A DNA stretch of 64,000 nucleotides from Prosapia bicincta (GCA_036971475.1 JBAIZL010000001.1:152181544-152245543), one strand, 5' to 3'. Counted from the stretch's first letter, positions 36,740-48,363 are shown. Numbers and translations are program-made. Notes: generated from the sequence alone by a model not told the origin.

Positions 36740-37480
36740 AATAAGTGAAATTTCAAGGAGAAATAAAGTCCAAACAAATTATAGAAATTTTGTTATTATC
36801 ATCTCCAAACACATAAAATGTCATTTAATTTACAGTAGATTATTTAGTTTTGAAAATAATGTCACTTAAGTGCTACGTTTGTTGCGTACACACTGATGAA
36901 GGATTCACAGAGGTGTCCATCACTCTGTGGATCATTTACTGTGTGATAGTTTCAATTTCCTATCACACTGCTTGTTTTATTTGGTCAACAGGTCCAGGAT
37001 GGTGAGTGTCATATGTTTAGGAACCCCCAAGATAACAATGACATGGAGGTAGAATCAGACGACTAAGCAGGCTAACTGAAGTCACTTTGCAACAAAATCA
37101 AATGACCGGGGAACATCCTTCTCAAAATTCCCACTGCAGTAGGCTGTTGCCCAATCCTTTTTAAACATTGTCCATTGAATTAAGTTCATCTGTTACAAAG
37201 ATATCCAACATCTCACAATATTGAACAACGTTCATAGTCACTTCAGATTAGGAAAAGGTTGGCAATACATACTGTGATATCTAATAAGATAACATGAATA
37301 TTTGATAGTAGAGAACAAGTAAAATATTTGAACAGATTGGGAAGAGAAATTGTGTCTATTACTCGACCTAGTAAACATTGCGCCCCAAGAGGTGAATACT
37401 AGCAGCATAGTAGCAGAAGTTTATACGTTTTCTGTGCACAATGTTTACTCAGTCTAGTAATAGTTCATTCCTTCCTATAT
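36740..37480 (-). pseudogene. Mariner-like transposase C-terminal remnant
   Basis: On the minus strand the frame through about 37010-37080 reads SSDSTSMSLLSWGFLN, corresponding to the mariner block RSPDLTPxDFFLWGF (third catalytic Asp). It is preceded by degenerate PTAVG...FP sequence and followed by a decayed helical tail. Many stops are present. Confidence 0.5.
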
Positions 37481-38471
37481 AAGTCCAAGTAACAATGAGA
37501 AAGCTGGTACACTGGATGAAATTTAATCCATAGTGAAGGTTTTTGATAAGTAAATTTGCTTAAGACGTATTAAAAGATGTACAAAGGATTAAAGAGTTTC
37601 CTACTAAAAACAATGAAGTAAAAAGTGGTCTAAAAATAAACAAACTTGGCTAACAAACGGAGGTAATATAAGAAGAGAAATACTTTTCCTAAACATAAAT
37701 TGTGTTTGTTTAGCTGTACGTATGATTTAATAGGATTGGTTTCTAAAACTTAAACCCTTATACTTTGTGCTGACCAGAATCATCTGTTGTGCCAGACTGG
37801 ACTCAGACCATCAAAGGAAACAAACCAGTAACAAGACTCTACCTCGATGTGCTGGTCAGTTTTGACCAATGTCTTAAAATTCAAAAATCATAAACAGCTT
37901 AAACATAGGCACATTTAAATTAACCTATTTATTCAAAAATGGATATACTTTGAAATATTAACTAAATACAGTAAATTTTATTATTAAAAAACTATAAATC
38001 TGTAACATTTTCTTACATTATAGAATAGCCATAATTAAAAGTGTTTTTCCTATTTGTATAAAAAACATATGTATTCTATAATACTACTACTATATATTTT
38101 TTTAGTCATTTGTAGACTTTGTCTTTCCCATGTAAAATGCTTTCACTGGTACTAAATGGTTAATACTGGGAGTGTCTTTTTAATACTGGGGTAAAAACTG
38201 TGTGTATTTAATTAATTAGTAAATATATTTATTTCCAATGTTTAAATAAAACCGTTGATTGATTTAATTTAATTCTAATTCTTTTCAACTGGGATTGTTT
38301 ACAGATCACCACATGATTACTTTTACATACGTTAATAAAAATGTTAATTCTGGGACATATCTTCACTTTAGCAGAAACCAAGATAAAAGAGTACAATAAT
38401 GTATTTCTACATAAAAAGTCCTATTTATCAAATTTATAATGAAATTTTCAAAAACTTTTTACAATATATGT
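37481..38471. other. Unannotated stretch
   Basis: No gene or bounded repeat is supported. Confidence 0.35.
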
Positions 38472-38640
38472 ACAGTAAATATATTCTAGCTACAGCTGTA
38501 AATATATTCTAGCTACAACTGTAAATATATTCTAGCTACAGCTGTAAATATATTCTAGCTACAGCTGTAAATATATTCTAGCTACAACTGTAAATATATT
38601 CTAGCTACAGCTGTAAATTATATTCTATACAGTTACATCT
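38472..38640. repeat. 23-bp minisatellite, about 7 copies
   Basis: The unit is GTAAATATATTCTAGCTACA plus GCT or ACT. Two alternating variants (CTACAGCT and CTACAACT) suggest higher-order duplication. Confidence 0.95.
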
Positions 38641-39511
38641 ATTCGATATAGTAATTACAAACAAATAACTACAGAGATTTTATCAGCTAAGTAAAAACTA
38701 TCAGAAATCACAGACTAGCTTTTTCACCATATTTGTAAGAGTAAACAGATATCCCTGAACGCATGATCCAACTCTCTGAAACAAAAAAGAACAAGTTTTA
38801 CTATAGAAGGAATAATAAAATTTCTATGCATTTTGAAGTTGTCTTTGAAGTAAAAATTGAAATCTTAATATTTTATTTAGTCACCAAATCCTGTGTATGT
38901 GGCAAAATACGTTATTCTTTGCACATTTTATTTTCACTATAAACCAATAAATCATTAAACGGTGTCAAAAAAAAATTATGAGAAATTTTGTGATAAATCG
39001 AAAGTCAGTAATAATATACACACAAATTTAAAATGTTGAAAACAGTATACAGGATAAATTAAAATAAAGTTCACGAATGTTGTAAGAACTTTAGGAAGAC
39101 ATCAACCTTAAAAATGTCTCTCATGAATTGTTTTAGATGACCTACATTATTTACACCAGAGGTTCTAAAACTGGTAGTTGAGAAGGAGGTGGTGTAGAAG
39201 GACTTCAGGAGGCCATGGACAATTGCACAGAAACTGCCTACCACTGCAAGTGTGCACCAGGTGGTAGACTGACATCAATTGTTCATACTGATCTACTTCA
39301 AGGTAGACCATTGTTACCGAGTTATGTTCTCTTTTTTCATTGACAAAGATCATTTTTGATCGAAATATTTCAATAGTGTGAAAAGTTTTTATATGTGTCT
39401 ATTTATTTATTTCCAAGAGATTGCAGTTTTGGATTATTGCCACTAGGTAAGTCTGTCAGTCTCCTATCTAATCCAAAAATTCCTAAATAAGATTTAAGCT
39501 CTACTAGAACT

Positions 39512-39519
<8 letters not shown>
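38641..39519. other. Unannotated stretch with a weak hammerhead-like module
   Basis: At 39340-39376 (+) TTGACAA, extra A, stem II GATCA/TGATC, GAA and ATATTT occur in module order, but stem I is not convincing. Nothing else was recognised. Confidence 0.3.
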
Positions 39520-39586
<67 letters not shown>

Positions 39587-39610
39587 CAAGTTTTCCATTA
39601 TATATATATA
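39520..39610. repeat. (TA)n microsatellite
   Basis: A long TA tract (about 39520-39584) and a short one (39599-39610) abut the left PLE-D terminal repeat. Confidence 0.95.
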
Positions 39611-39953
39611 TTTAGGTTAGTTTTGGTTGGTAAAGATTATTTAGATTTTTTGGACTAGGAGACTGACAGACTTACCTTGGTAAGAGTCCACTCTGTAGTC
39701 TTGAAATAGAAACACATAAAAGCACTTGAACAATGATATATTTCAACCACACAGTGGTCTTTGTCAATCGAAGATAAAACACAAAAAGAAATATGAGAGA
39801 ATGAAATAAAATAATTGTAATCACAGATTGTGTAGAGTAGAAATCAAATGTCACAGATGCACAGATTAAAGATATATATATTGTTTCCATGAACATATGA
39901 GTGATTATAGTTTATATAAGTCTGTAAGGGGAAAAGAGATAAGGCTATTTGGG

Positions 39954-39955
<2 letters not shown>

Positions 39956-39983
<28 letters not shown>
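39956..39983. repeat. Poly(A) run
   Basis: About 28 A residues lie between the inverted terminal repeat and the PLE-D coding remnant. Confidence 0.9.
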
Positions 39984-39985
<2 letters not shown>

Positions 39986-39992
39986 AATGGAT

Positions 39993-40952
39993 TTATCTGA
40001 TGTTGAGGTTAGGGGATTCTCTGGACTTGGTATACCACTGGTATGATAGTTCCCACCTTCTCAGTTCTGAGGGATTGCAATCAGGGGGGAGTGATTTAAT
40101 TATTTTTGTGGTATAGCAGTCATCAAAAGTTGTGATGTTGTGACTCGCAGCATGTTGAGCTGTTGGTCTATCCATATTCATAATTTTAACATCATGTCTG
40201 TGGCCATTCATTCTGATATTCAGACCATCCGTGGTCAGGCCTATGTGCTGAGCAAAGTTTACATTGTAGCTGGTATATGACATTTTTCGATGTACAATTA
40301 TGATGACCCTGTATTTTGAAGACCATTTTTGTTGTTTGGCTGTTGAAACTATTTGCTGAGGGGTGTATTGGACACGTCTTGCATCTAGGTCTATTACATG
40401 GGAAGGAGCCATGAGGAAGTTTGTGTGGTTTCTCTGCATCAGGGTCTGGTAGTTTAGGATGTACTAGGATGTTTTTCAAGTTGGGAGGTTGCTTGTACCA
40501 AATTTGCGGTGGATCGGTGAAAAGATTTTTGGTGTGGACGGAAGCTTGAAGAATTTTGAAGCCATCTCTCAATATTTGTTGAGTTTATGTAGACCAGGAT
40601 GGTAGTCTGTTATTAAAGACAGTTTATTTTGTTCTGTTTGTGGTTTATGGTGAACCGAGGATTGTGCTGAATGAATTTGGTTTTCAATGAGTTTTTTTGG
40701 GTATCCTCTTCTCTGGAAGGCTGTTGATATCTTTCTATTAAAATCTTCCAATTCCCTATCATTCGAACAGATTCTCTTACCCCTGATTGCTTGACTATAT
40801 GGAATGGATCGTTTTATGTTTATTGGGTGGTTGCTGTCGAAATGGAGATATTGTAGGTGGTTTGTAGGTTTGATGTGAATTCCTGTGTTGATATTTCCAT
40901 TCTGGAGTGTTATCTCTTTGGATGTAGAGAGAAAACTATATGGATGTGACAT
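39993..40952 (-). pseudogene. PLE-D reverse transcriptase C-terminus and GIY-YIG nuclease, frameshifted
   Basis: Three overlapping minus-strand frames give one protein in pieces. 40952-40569 carries the RT thumb/connection (HPINIKRSIPYSQAIRGKRI, then FQRRGYPKKLI). 40572-40192 carries the linker with CNRPRCKTCPIHPS and the first nuclease strand VIYQLQCKLC. 40439-39993 carries HIGLTTDGLNIRMNGHR (usual YIGxT...R) and a C-terminal RRWELSYQW block. RT catalytic motifs upstream (including YxDD) are missing. At least two frameshifts and 5' truncation make it inactive. It is a different PLE lineage from PLE-A/B/C because its linker has the RCKTCP cysteine block. Confidence 0.8.
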
Positions 40953-41009
40953 CCACTCTATGGATGTGGAAAAACTTTTTCCAAAGTTTTTTTTTTTGTG
41001 TTTTCTCTT

Positions 41010-41049
41010 CGATTGACAAAGACCACTGTGTGGTTGAAATATATCATTG
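41010..41049 (+). ncRNA. Hammerhead-like module, U3/A8 class (PLE-D)
   Basis: CGAT/ATTG can form stem I, giving a one-nt-shorter core (TGACAAA). Alternatively TTGACAA plus A is kept and stem I is weak. Stem II is GACCAC/GTGGTT with one wobble, then GAA, the palindromic stem III ATATAT and H = C. An inverted copy lies at 39731-39770 and a mutated one at 41445-41484, both on the minus strand. Confidence 0.35.
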
Positions 41050-41136
41050 TTTAAGTGCTTTTATGTGTTTCTATTTCAAGACTACAGAGTGGACTCTTAC
41101 CAAGGTAAGTCTGTCAGTCTCCTAGTCCAAAAAATC

Positions 41137-41138
<2 letters not shown>

Positions 41139-41167
<29 letters not shown>

Positions 41168-41272
41168 CATGTATTTCATGTCATCCATTATTATTCCGTT
41201 GCACTGACTTTATGAAATTATTATTATTTATATATAGTAATAATACCTTCATATAAATAAATAAATAAATAA

Positions 41273-41336
<64 letters not shown>

Positions 41337-41518
41337 TTGGTTGGTAAAGATTATTTAGATTTTTTGGACTAAGAGACTGACAGACTTACCTTGGTAAGAA
41401 TCCACTCTGTAGTCTTGAAATAGAAACACATAAAAGCACTTAACCATTGATATATTTCAACCACACAGTGGTCTTTGTCAATCAAAGAGAAAACACAAAA
41501 AGAAATATGAGAGAATGA

Positions 41519-41583
<65 letters not shown>
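41139..41583. repeat. Microsatellite cluster around a third PLE-D terminal repeat
   Basis: TA at 41139-41163, AAAT at about 41256-41274, CA at 41276-41302, TA at 41303-41331, a PLE-D terminal repeat in direct orientation at 41345-41520, and TA at 41523-41583. Confidence 0.85.
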
Positions 41584-41587
<4 letters not shown>

Positions 41588-42716
41588 AATTTTCTTTTTA
41601 TTTTACATGAATTATTATGAATGATTGTGATTCTTTAAAATGCATTTTTTCAAAAATGTGTCTTCAATAAAATTTCTCAATTATTTAGTTCAAAGTAGGT
41701 TAGTAAATTTTCTAATTCATTTTAAGATGAATAAATATTCTAGAGCTTTCTTTTTAATAAGTTTAATGTATCATTTAAAACAATTTCTTAGCAATTATAA
41801 GTTCTATTAATAAATTACAATTTTTTTTTTAAAGTTTTACAAATTTACTATAAGTGTCCTCTATTATAACGAGTCTTATTACTCTAAATTGTATCTCTCT
41901 TTTGGCAGCAACAGTTTTTATTTAATTTAGCCTAAATTTATTTTAATTTTAGTTTAGCACAAGCTCTCTTAATCTCGGGTTATCTGGTAGGTTTTAAATT
42001 TTGAATAATGAACTCTTATTTGGCACTCTAAAGTACAAGAGCAAAACAAAATCTAAGCTATAAATGTTATAAATTATGTTATAAATTAATTTATTTCTAG
42101 GTAAAATTGTCCCTAAATATTCTTTCTAGATGTTTTTTTTTATAGTTTGATTTTATAATAAATTCACTGGTTTCTTTTTCTTTTATAAACGTCTGATTGC
42201 AAAATTTCCAAAGTGTAGTAATGGATCTAGCCTAGATACTTAAGTGTTTTAGATTGTAGATTCCACTTTTCGGCCTTTATCAAAATATTTAATAAAATCT
42301 TTCTAAATAAATAGTTTCAATTAATTTTCTTGAAAGTATTTTGTACTGTTAATTGAATTCGAGACTAACACTCCCGCACTAAGTTTAAATTCGTTAAATT
42401 TTATTGGCCAATTCTAAAGTACGTCTGTCTTGTTTGAGTAGGTGTGTACAACTGAAGCGACGCTAAGCCAAGCATTTAAAAATGGCTAAACGAACTATTT
42501 CCTTTTTTTAATTGTTGTTACCGGCTTTACGGATGCTGTATTCACTGCCTTTGGTACATTTCATGTTCTTAATAACTACATTTTAATTTCTTTGCAGGTA
42601 ACTGCATTTAAATATTATTTTTTCCGACTAAGTTAAATTATTCCTGTAATTGTGTGTATTATTTAATCTTAAAAATAATTCTAACAGAAAATCATATTTG
42701 ATATTCTACATATTTA
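41584..42716. other. AT-rich stretch, nothing recognised
   Basis: No ORF or bounded repeat is supported. Confidence 0.4.
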
Positions 42717-42746
42717 TATATATATATATATACCAGAAAAATATCA

Positions 42747-42788
42747 GTGATTCGACAATGGTCAAGTGACCGAAAGGTGCCTCATCAC
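42747..42788 (+). ncRNA. Hammerhead-like module, U3/A8 class, upstream pseudo-LTR (PLE-C)
   Basis: Stem I GTGAT/ATCAC is perfect. The core is TCGACAA with an extra T. Stem II is GGTC/GACC with loop AAGT, followed by GAA, stem III AGGTGCCT and H = C. It is identical to the downstream copy at 43798-43839. Confidence 0.4.
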
Positions 42789-42808
42789 TCAAGGTAAAAT
42801 TATTGCAC

Positions 42809-43801
42809 TTAATGGTGGATAAAATTACTTACATAATATTAAACAAACTAAATACATACAACGAAAACATACAATTCACCGTTGAAACAGAAACAAATAG
42901 AACAATCAACTTTCTCGACATCACTTTAAATATAAATGATAATAAAATAGAAACTAAAGTATACAGGAAACCTACTTCCAACAACACCACAATACACTAC
43001 AAATCTAACCACCCCTGGACACACAAAATTAACACTTACAGTAACATGATAAATAAAGCAATAAAATACACATAGGATAACAAACAAAAATTAAATGAAG
43101 AATTAGATAACATTACAAAAATAGCAATAGAAAATGGATACAACAAACACATTATAAAAAATATATACAATAAATTCACAAAAAAACCTAACCTCAACAC
43201 AACACTACAACCGGAACACAAAAACAATGAAAATAAAAAAATCTACCTAAAATATAAATACACCAATAACAAAATAGAAAAAATAACAAATATATACAAC
43301 AAAGAATACTACACTCCAACATACAAACCAAACAACAAAATAACAAAATATCTTAATAACACAAACCACAAAACAAATTCAGAAAAACATAACCTATCAG
43401 GAATTTACAAAATTACATGCAACAACTGTAACGCTTTTTATATAGGAAAAACAACCAGAACATTTAAAATAAGATTTGAAGAACATTATAGAGCATTCAA
43501 ACACAAAAATTCAAAAGTATCAAATGTTGCAGCACACCTAATATCACATAAACATGAAATAACAAATTACGAAAATAACCTAACCATACTTGAAATAAAT
43601 AATAACCCAATAGAACTAAACTCACTAGAAAAATACCACATTTATAAAAACATACACAACAATTTAATGAATCTACAAACAACATATACAGAAGACATAC
43701 TATATAAAAACATCATACACACAGATCAAGAGAAAGTGCGTGTAACGTCAACAAATACCAATATCACGGACCGAACATCTACACCAGAAAAATATCAGTG
43801 A
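42809..43801 (+). pseudogene. PLE-C RT C-terminus plus GIY-YIG endonuclease, one in-frame TAG
   Basis: A single reading frame runs from the pseudo-LTR (ATG at about 42811) to TGA 43799-43801 with only one interruption, TAG at 43073-43075 after KAIKYT. It covers the RT thumb (FLDITLNIN, then KVYRKPTSNNTT), a Lys/Asn-rich linker, and GIY-YIG (GIYKITCNNCNAFYIGKTTR, then RFEEHYRAF) with a conserved LEKYHIYK tail. Upstream RT motifs including YxDD are missing, and the joint with the pseudo-LTR makes an artificial N-terminus. The stop codon is part of the hammerhead-like stem I. Very high A content on the sense strand is typical of the body. Confidence 0.8.
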
Positions 43802-43839
43802 TTCGACAATGGTCAAGTGACCGAAAGGTGCCTCATCAC
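43798..43839 (+). ncRNA. Hammerhead-like module, U3/A8 class, downstream pseudo-LTR (PLE-C)
   Basis: It has the same sequence as 42747-42788. The PLE-C stop codon TGA (43799-43801) lies in stem I. Confidence 0.4.
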
Positions 43840-43900
43840 TCAAGGTAAAATTATTGCACTTAATGGTGGATAAAATTACTTACAATAGTAATATATTAAC

Positions 43901-43904
<4 letters not shown>

Positions 43905-43975
<71 letters not shown>
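43905..43975. repeat. (TA)n microsatellite
   Basis: This TA tract lies after the downstream pseudo-LTR and the short ATATTAACTTCA joint. Confidence 0.95.
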
Positions 43976-43979
<4 letters not shown>

Positions 43980-44023
43980 AACTAAGTCAAAATACAAATG
44001 CAAGAATTATAATTGAATTTACA

Positions 44024-44070
44024 ATTCAAAGCTTTTCGTTGGCTAACAGTATACCAACATCATCAGGAAT
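44024..44070 (-). ncRNA. Hammerhead-ribozyme-like module (AAGCTT stem III type)
   Basis: Stem I ATTC/GAAT is perfect. The core is CTGATGA (44066-44060) with an extra T. Stem II GTTGG/CCAAC is perfect with an 11-nt loop, followed by GAA, palindromic stem III AAGCTT and H = T. It is related to the copy at 19597-19640. Confidence 0.55.
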
Positions 44071-44097
44071 ATTAAACAATTCATCACAGATGTTTTA

Positions 44098-44163
44098 TAG
44101 ATGATGAATACACAATTTCTACCTAAGAGCCAAGTGCCAGCTTATAAAATTTGACCTATACAA
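44098..44163. repeat. Dispersed repeat block shared with the 12.2-kb foldback
   Basis: The block ATACACAATTTCTACCTAAG ... CAAGTGCCAGCTTATAAAAT also occurs at 12225-12270 (inverted) and 12612-12672. Confidence 0.6.
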
Positions 44164-44936
44164 TAAGATGTAATGCCGTAAGCCATTCAGTTAATTGCAA
44201 TTCCTCTTTTTAAAAACTGAGAATTAAAATTAATTGGGTTTTTTAGTAAACGTTATTGGTAAAGTAATTTTATAAAATAAAACCTCTTTAATTTGTCATC
44301 TATATGGCTTTGGTAATGCCAGAAGTCAGTAAAGGTCAGATAAACAGATGTATATAATTTCATTGTATTATGAAATGATAGTATTCATTAAAATATTATG
44401 TAAGTGATGATTTAGTCAAATGTGTATGTATTTTAAATTTGAAAAAGTACATATTAGCAGCTCAAGTTCAAGATTTAAATAAAGAAGTTATAAAATAATA
44501 CATACAAAAAGTGGACCGGAAGCACATACAGGTATAAAGTTAAGGATAACAAATGTTAACACTATATATAAAGTAAAAAAACACTGTAATAAACAGTAAG
44601 AAATATATATTGCTGAAGAATGCAATCAGTGAAGTTCCTTTTTGATAAACAACAGTAAAGATATAATCTGAAATACTGATCAATAAGCCACAGGGTGGAT
44701 ATGTTGAATTCTGTTTGATGTCATGCTTTCCGTGTACAATACATGGGGAAGCAGTTTGTCATTGTCATTAGCATTGTGTTTTCAAAATACTAATAGAAAT
44801 CATTTTATGAAAATTCATAAAAAAATCAATACTAGTAAACCTATATCATCACGTTAAATACTGAAAAAGATGAAGATCTAAATATTTTACTAAAAAAACA
44901 TAATGAAAGAAACATTCTTAAACTTATTATTACCAA
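44164..44936 (-). other. 3' flank and probable 3'UTR of the coiled-coil gene
   Basis: It lies directly downstream (minus strand) of the stop codon. No clear polyadenylation signal could be fixed. No other feature was recognised. Confidence 0.4.
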
Positions 44937-45206
44937 TCATGTACGCAGTTTCCTATTAATCTGGTTTCTTAACTCCTTTTCCTTTGTTTCATATTGTCTC
45001 TCTATTTCTTCTATCCTGATATCCACCTCTTTTTCTTTTTCAGTTATTATCGCTTCCATCTTGGCTTGGGCTGCTATAAGATTATTTCTACTCCCAGTCA
45101 ACTGGTTACGATAAGCTTTGACTGTTGTTCGGAGAATTTTAAGTTTACCTTTTAATTCCGCAATTAAAGAGTCCTTTCCAGATATCTGAATTTTCATGGA
45201 TTTTAC
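44937..45206 (-). CDS. Unrecognised coiled-coil protein, last coding exon
   Basis: The acceptor is TTTTTATAG|GTAAAATCC (exon from 45206). The frame reads VKSMKIQISGKDSLIAELKG through a heptad-rich segment to NQINRKLRT and TGA at 44939-44937, about 89 residues. Phase 0 at the acceptor matches the phase 0 donor of the preceding exon at 59823. Composition is rich in Glu, Lys, Ile, Leu and Gln with a/d hydrophobic spacing, and there is no catalytic domain. A centrosomal, cytoskeletal or cilia-related coiled-coil protein is plausible but cannot be named. The ATG at 45197 is internal and not a start. Confidence 0.7.
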   Translation of the reverse strand, partial: VKSMKIQISGKDSLIAELKGKLKILRTTVKAYRNQLTGSRNNLIAAQAKMEAIITEKEKEVDIRIEEIERQYETKEKELRNQINRKLRT

Positions 45207-45489
45207 CTATAAAAATATGTTGAGAAATGAAAAGAAAATCTGATTTAACTGTAACAGATATCTGAAAAGTAAATAATGAATTTTAACAAAAATTTAGACA
45301 AAATAATTTTCAAGGTTAGTAATAATATCATATGTTCTGTTATCTGCAGAATTTATTTTGACATGAATAACGCCAACTTATTTTCTGAACAAAAAAAACA
45401 TAGAAACTGAAATTCATTAGAATAGCCTGATGATTGGAAGCTAAGTGAAGCAACTAACTGTCTGGGGCTCAAAGAGGGAAAATTATCTT

Positions 45490-45793
45490 TGTTTTAATAT
45501 TTGTTGATTCCATCTTCGCGTGAGCTACTAGTAATCACTTACACTTTTAATGTTTTAAACTTGCCTATAGTAGCACTTACTTTGTTTGTTGAGGACGGCC
45601 GTTTCGGGAGATGTGTCCCTTTGTCAACTCAGACCGTAACTGATCTCAAGGTTTTTCGCAGGTTAGGGTGGGGGTGGGATATTTTGGTGGTGTGAGTGTA
45701 TTTTGTGTGTATTAGGAGTTAAAAGTGCGTGTGAATTGTAAAGTAATTGTGTATTGGGTATGTGTGTAGGGTGTAGTTTGAAGTGTCTATATA
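45490..45793 (+). mobile_element. PLE-B terminal region, plus orientation, cut by the Tigger insertion
   Basis: It matches 53881-54140 in the plus direction with small differences, ending at GAAGTGTCTA where the Tigger begins after a TA. The PLE-B fragment on the other side of the Tigger (48364-49530) is in the opposite orientation. The Tigger thus landed in an already inverted PLE-B arrangement. Confidence 0.75.
45590..45631 (-). ncRNA. Hammerhead-like module, U3/A8 class (PLE-B)
   Basis: On the minus strand: stem I TGAG/CTCA, core TTGACAA, extra A, stem II GGGA/TCCC, GAA, perfect palindrome ACGGCCGT as stem III, H = C. The PLE body at 48-49.5 kb has a partner copy at 49433-49474 (+), where stem III has one change (ACAGCCGT). 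Confidence 0.4.
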
Positions 45794-48361
45794 CAGTCCG
45801 TGCCGCTTATTGTGATCACGGTTAATGTTATCATTCGGTTATTGTTATCGTTTCATTGAAACACAAACACGGACGTATATTATACATTGTAATTAGGCCG
45901 CTTATTGTAATCATCTGTTCACTTATTATTATCATTTAATTTGCCATTCAAAATCATATGCGTCAACGTATACTAGCATAGACCAAGTAAAAATGTCTAC
46001 AAAGTAGTGTAAACAGCACGTGCAACACACAATGACGCCCAATTCATAGAATGTTTATTTTCAGAATGACAGAAATACTTTATAACGGTTTCAGAACTTA
46101 GCACAGTTCTCAGAATGTCTCCCTTACTCTTTGTTTACGCAAACACCCTAGCCTCGCTGAGTCGACTTTAGTTGTTTGTTAACATTAGTTGATGTTACTA
46201 CTGAACTATTTACAGTACAGTCCTACTGTATTTTTTAGTAGTGAATTTTTATGAACCTTTATTACAGTATTTCAGTGTGATTTTACATAACTTAATTTTT
46301 AAAGATCTTTTTTGTTTGTTTTGTAGAGTTTAGTGTCACTTGAAGTTTCAAAGGACAGTATAGCAAGATGTCCGAATCTCAAAAGAAACGACGCGATTTA
46401 AGTCTTAAACAAAAACTTGATATTCTAGATAGGTACAGTAAATTACCAAAAATGAGTCAAAGAAACGCGGCTTCTCAACTTGGCGTTTCTCAACCTCTCT
46501 TATGTAAAATATTGAACAACAAAGAAAAAATCTTAACATTATCAAAGTGTAATGCAAATGTTGACAACTAAAGACATCGGTCTGGGAAGGATCCGCAAGT
46601 GGAATCAGCTTTGAAATTGTGGTTTAAAAATGTTCGCAAAAAAGATGCTCAAGTTGATGGCCCACTAATGCTTCTAAAAGCTGAGGATCTTGCCAAAAAA
46701 ATAGGAAAACCGGATTTTAAAGCCACAGATGGATGTTCAATCGATGGAAGAAAAGGGAAAACATTGTTTACAAGAAAACGTGTGGTGAAAAAGAAATGCT
46801 GATTTTGTTGGAACTGAGGACTGGTTACAATACGAATGGCCAAAGATTTTGGCCGAGTATTCTTCTAGCTGCATATACAATGCAGATGAAACAGGACTTT
46901 ATTATCATGCTTTACCCGAACATACTTACTTATTTCAAAATGAAATTTCTAACGGCTGTAAAATATGTAAACAAAGAATAACTGTTTTGTGTTGTGTTAA
47001 CATGGTTGGTCATAAAGAAAAACTGTTAATTATCGGTAAATCTAAAAATCCATGTTGTTTTCAAGGTATCAAAAAGCTACCGGTTGAATATCATTCAAAC
47101 TCCAATGCTTAGATGACATGAAAAATTTTTAATGAATGGCTGACTAAATGGGATACCTTCCTCAAACGCAATATTGTCCTTCTACTAGACAACTGCACTG
47201 CACATAATGACATAAGCACTACGCTAAAACACATCAAAGTGATTTACCTTTCGGCCAATACTACATCAATTATTCAGCCATGTGACCAAGCCATAATTAA
47301 AAATCTCAAAAGTTTTTATCGACGAGAGATGCGTGCTAGAATTATAGAAAATTTGGATGAATTTCAAACCCTTACCTCAAATGAATTGGCTAAAAAAACT
47401 TCTTTACTCGATGCTATTCATCTGACAGCAAAATCTTGGAATAAAGTTTCTGAAAAAACTGTGAAAAATTGCTTTAAAAAGGTGTTTTTTTTGTTGAAGA
47501 AAATCAAGAGCAAGCTACATCTGAGGAAGACTCTGAAGAAAACTTGAAGCCTTTCCGATTTGTCCTTAAAAGAATATACTGAGTGGATGGAAGTTGACGA
47601 TAGTATTGAAACAGCAGCGGAAATGACTGAAGACGATATTTGTGAGGTAGTTGCTTCAACATCAAAAGTTACTGAAGAAGAAGGCACCGATGATGATGAA
47701 AATGATAAATGTGTACAGCAAAGATCTAAGCAGGAAGTTCACCAAGCTCATGAGATTCTAAGGCAGTTTGTTCAACAAAAAGCAGAAAATTTCAACAAAC
47801 ATTATGAATATGAACAATTTATAAACAATATTTTACAAGAAGACTACAGACAGTCACATATAGAGGAATTCTTCGAGAAAAAGTAAATGTAAATTTGAAG
47901 TGTAAATAAGATTGAAGTGTTTTATAATGAAGTTTTATGTGTTAAAATGTTTTGATCAAGTGTTTTATGTAGTTCTATATATTTTATTCAATTATGCTAG
48001 ATTCAGTGTTTTAAAAAAAATCTACAGTGGAATAAAATAAACTGACATGAAATATGCCCACTAATTTTAACAAGTAGAAAACTAAATTACAGAAATTCTA
48101 CTACTGTACATAAAACTGTCCGGAATAGCATCAAAATTTTGTAAGTACAGTTTAATTATAGTGTTACAGAATTAGAATTACTTAATGTAATGATAGGCTT
48201 ACATATCGTTCAGAACAAACAGTTGTGGCAATAATACAGTGACTTCAATGCAGTACGGCTGTAGACTACATCGTGATTAAGCGTTCGGTTATTGTTATCG
48301 TTCGGTTATTGTTATCAAATATGCTTCTGACAAATATGATCACAATAAGTGGCGCCGACTG
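45794..48361 (+). mobile_element. pogo/Tigger DNA transposon, full length (2568 bp), TA target duplication
   Basis: The left end CAGTCCGTGCCGCTTATTGT and the right end (reverse) CAGTCGGCGCCACTTATTGT are inverted repeats of about 26 bp with mismatches, and TA flanks both sides. CGGTTATTGTTATCG repeats lie just inside both ends in the same orientation. A Tigger-like transposase gene lies in plus orientation. The 3' 792 bp are duplicated inverted at 55045-55836. Confidence 0.92.
46368..47886 (+). pseudogene. Tigger/pogo transposase, broken
   Basis: It starts at ATG 46368 with a CENP-B-type/psq HTH (KRRDLSLKQKLDILDRY, then ASQLGVSQPLLCKIL). A second DNA-binding part follows (VESALKLWFKNVRKK). 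The DDE domain comes next with NADETGLYY (first Asp, about 46876), LLLDNCTAH (second Asp, about 47180) and QPCDQAIIKNLKSFYR (third Asp, about 47283). An acidic C-terminus with HEILRQFVQQKAENF ends at TAA 47884. All three acidic catalytic positions are visible, but a stop at 46569, at least two frameshifts (about 46740 and 46800), a stop near 47109 and one near 47545 break it. It resembles TIGD4/TIGD6-type proteins. It is not active as is, but young enough to align end to end. Confidence 0.88.
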
Positions 48362-48363
48362 TA

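Larger units (their letters stand above)
39642..41138 (-). mobile_element. PLE-D copy bounded by inverted terminal repeats
   Basis: 148-bp sequences at 39642-39789 and 40991-41138 are inverted copies, with a third copy in direct orientation at about 41345-41505. The body (39993-40952) is a PLE coding remnant on the minus strand, and a 28-nt A run sits at about 39956-39983. PLE terminal repeats are known to occur in either orientation. (TA)n tracts flank both sides. Confidence 0.8.
42736..43885 (+). mobile_element. PLE-C copy with direct pseudo-LTRs, 5'-truncated body
   Basis: The same roughly 95-bp block (ATATCAGTGATTCGACAATG through GGTGGATAAAATTACTTAC) flanks the coding body at 42741-42832 and 43793-43882 in direct orientation, as in a PLE with pseudo-LTRs. 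(TA)n tracts lie on both outer sides (42717-42732 and 43905-43975). The body lacks the N-terminal half of the RT. Confidence 0.85.

Noticed and set aside
39340..39376. Full hammerhead-like call
   Set aside because: Core, stem II, GAA and an AT-rich stem III occur in order, but stem I does not pair; kept only as a weak note.
45197..45197. ATG at 45197 as a gene start
   Set aside because: The frame is open back to a good splice acceptor at 45206 in phase with the preceding coiled-coil exon, so this Met is internal.
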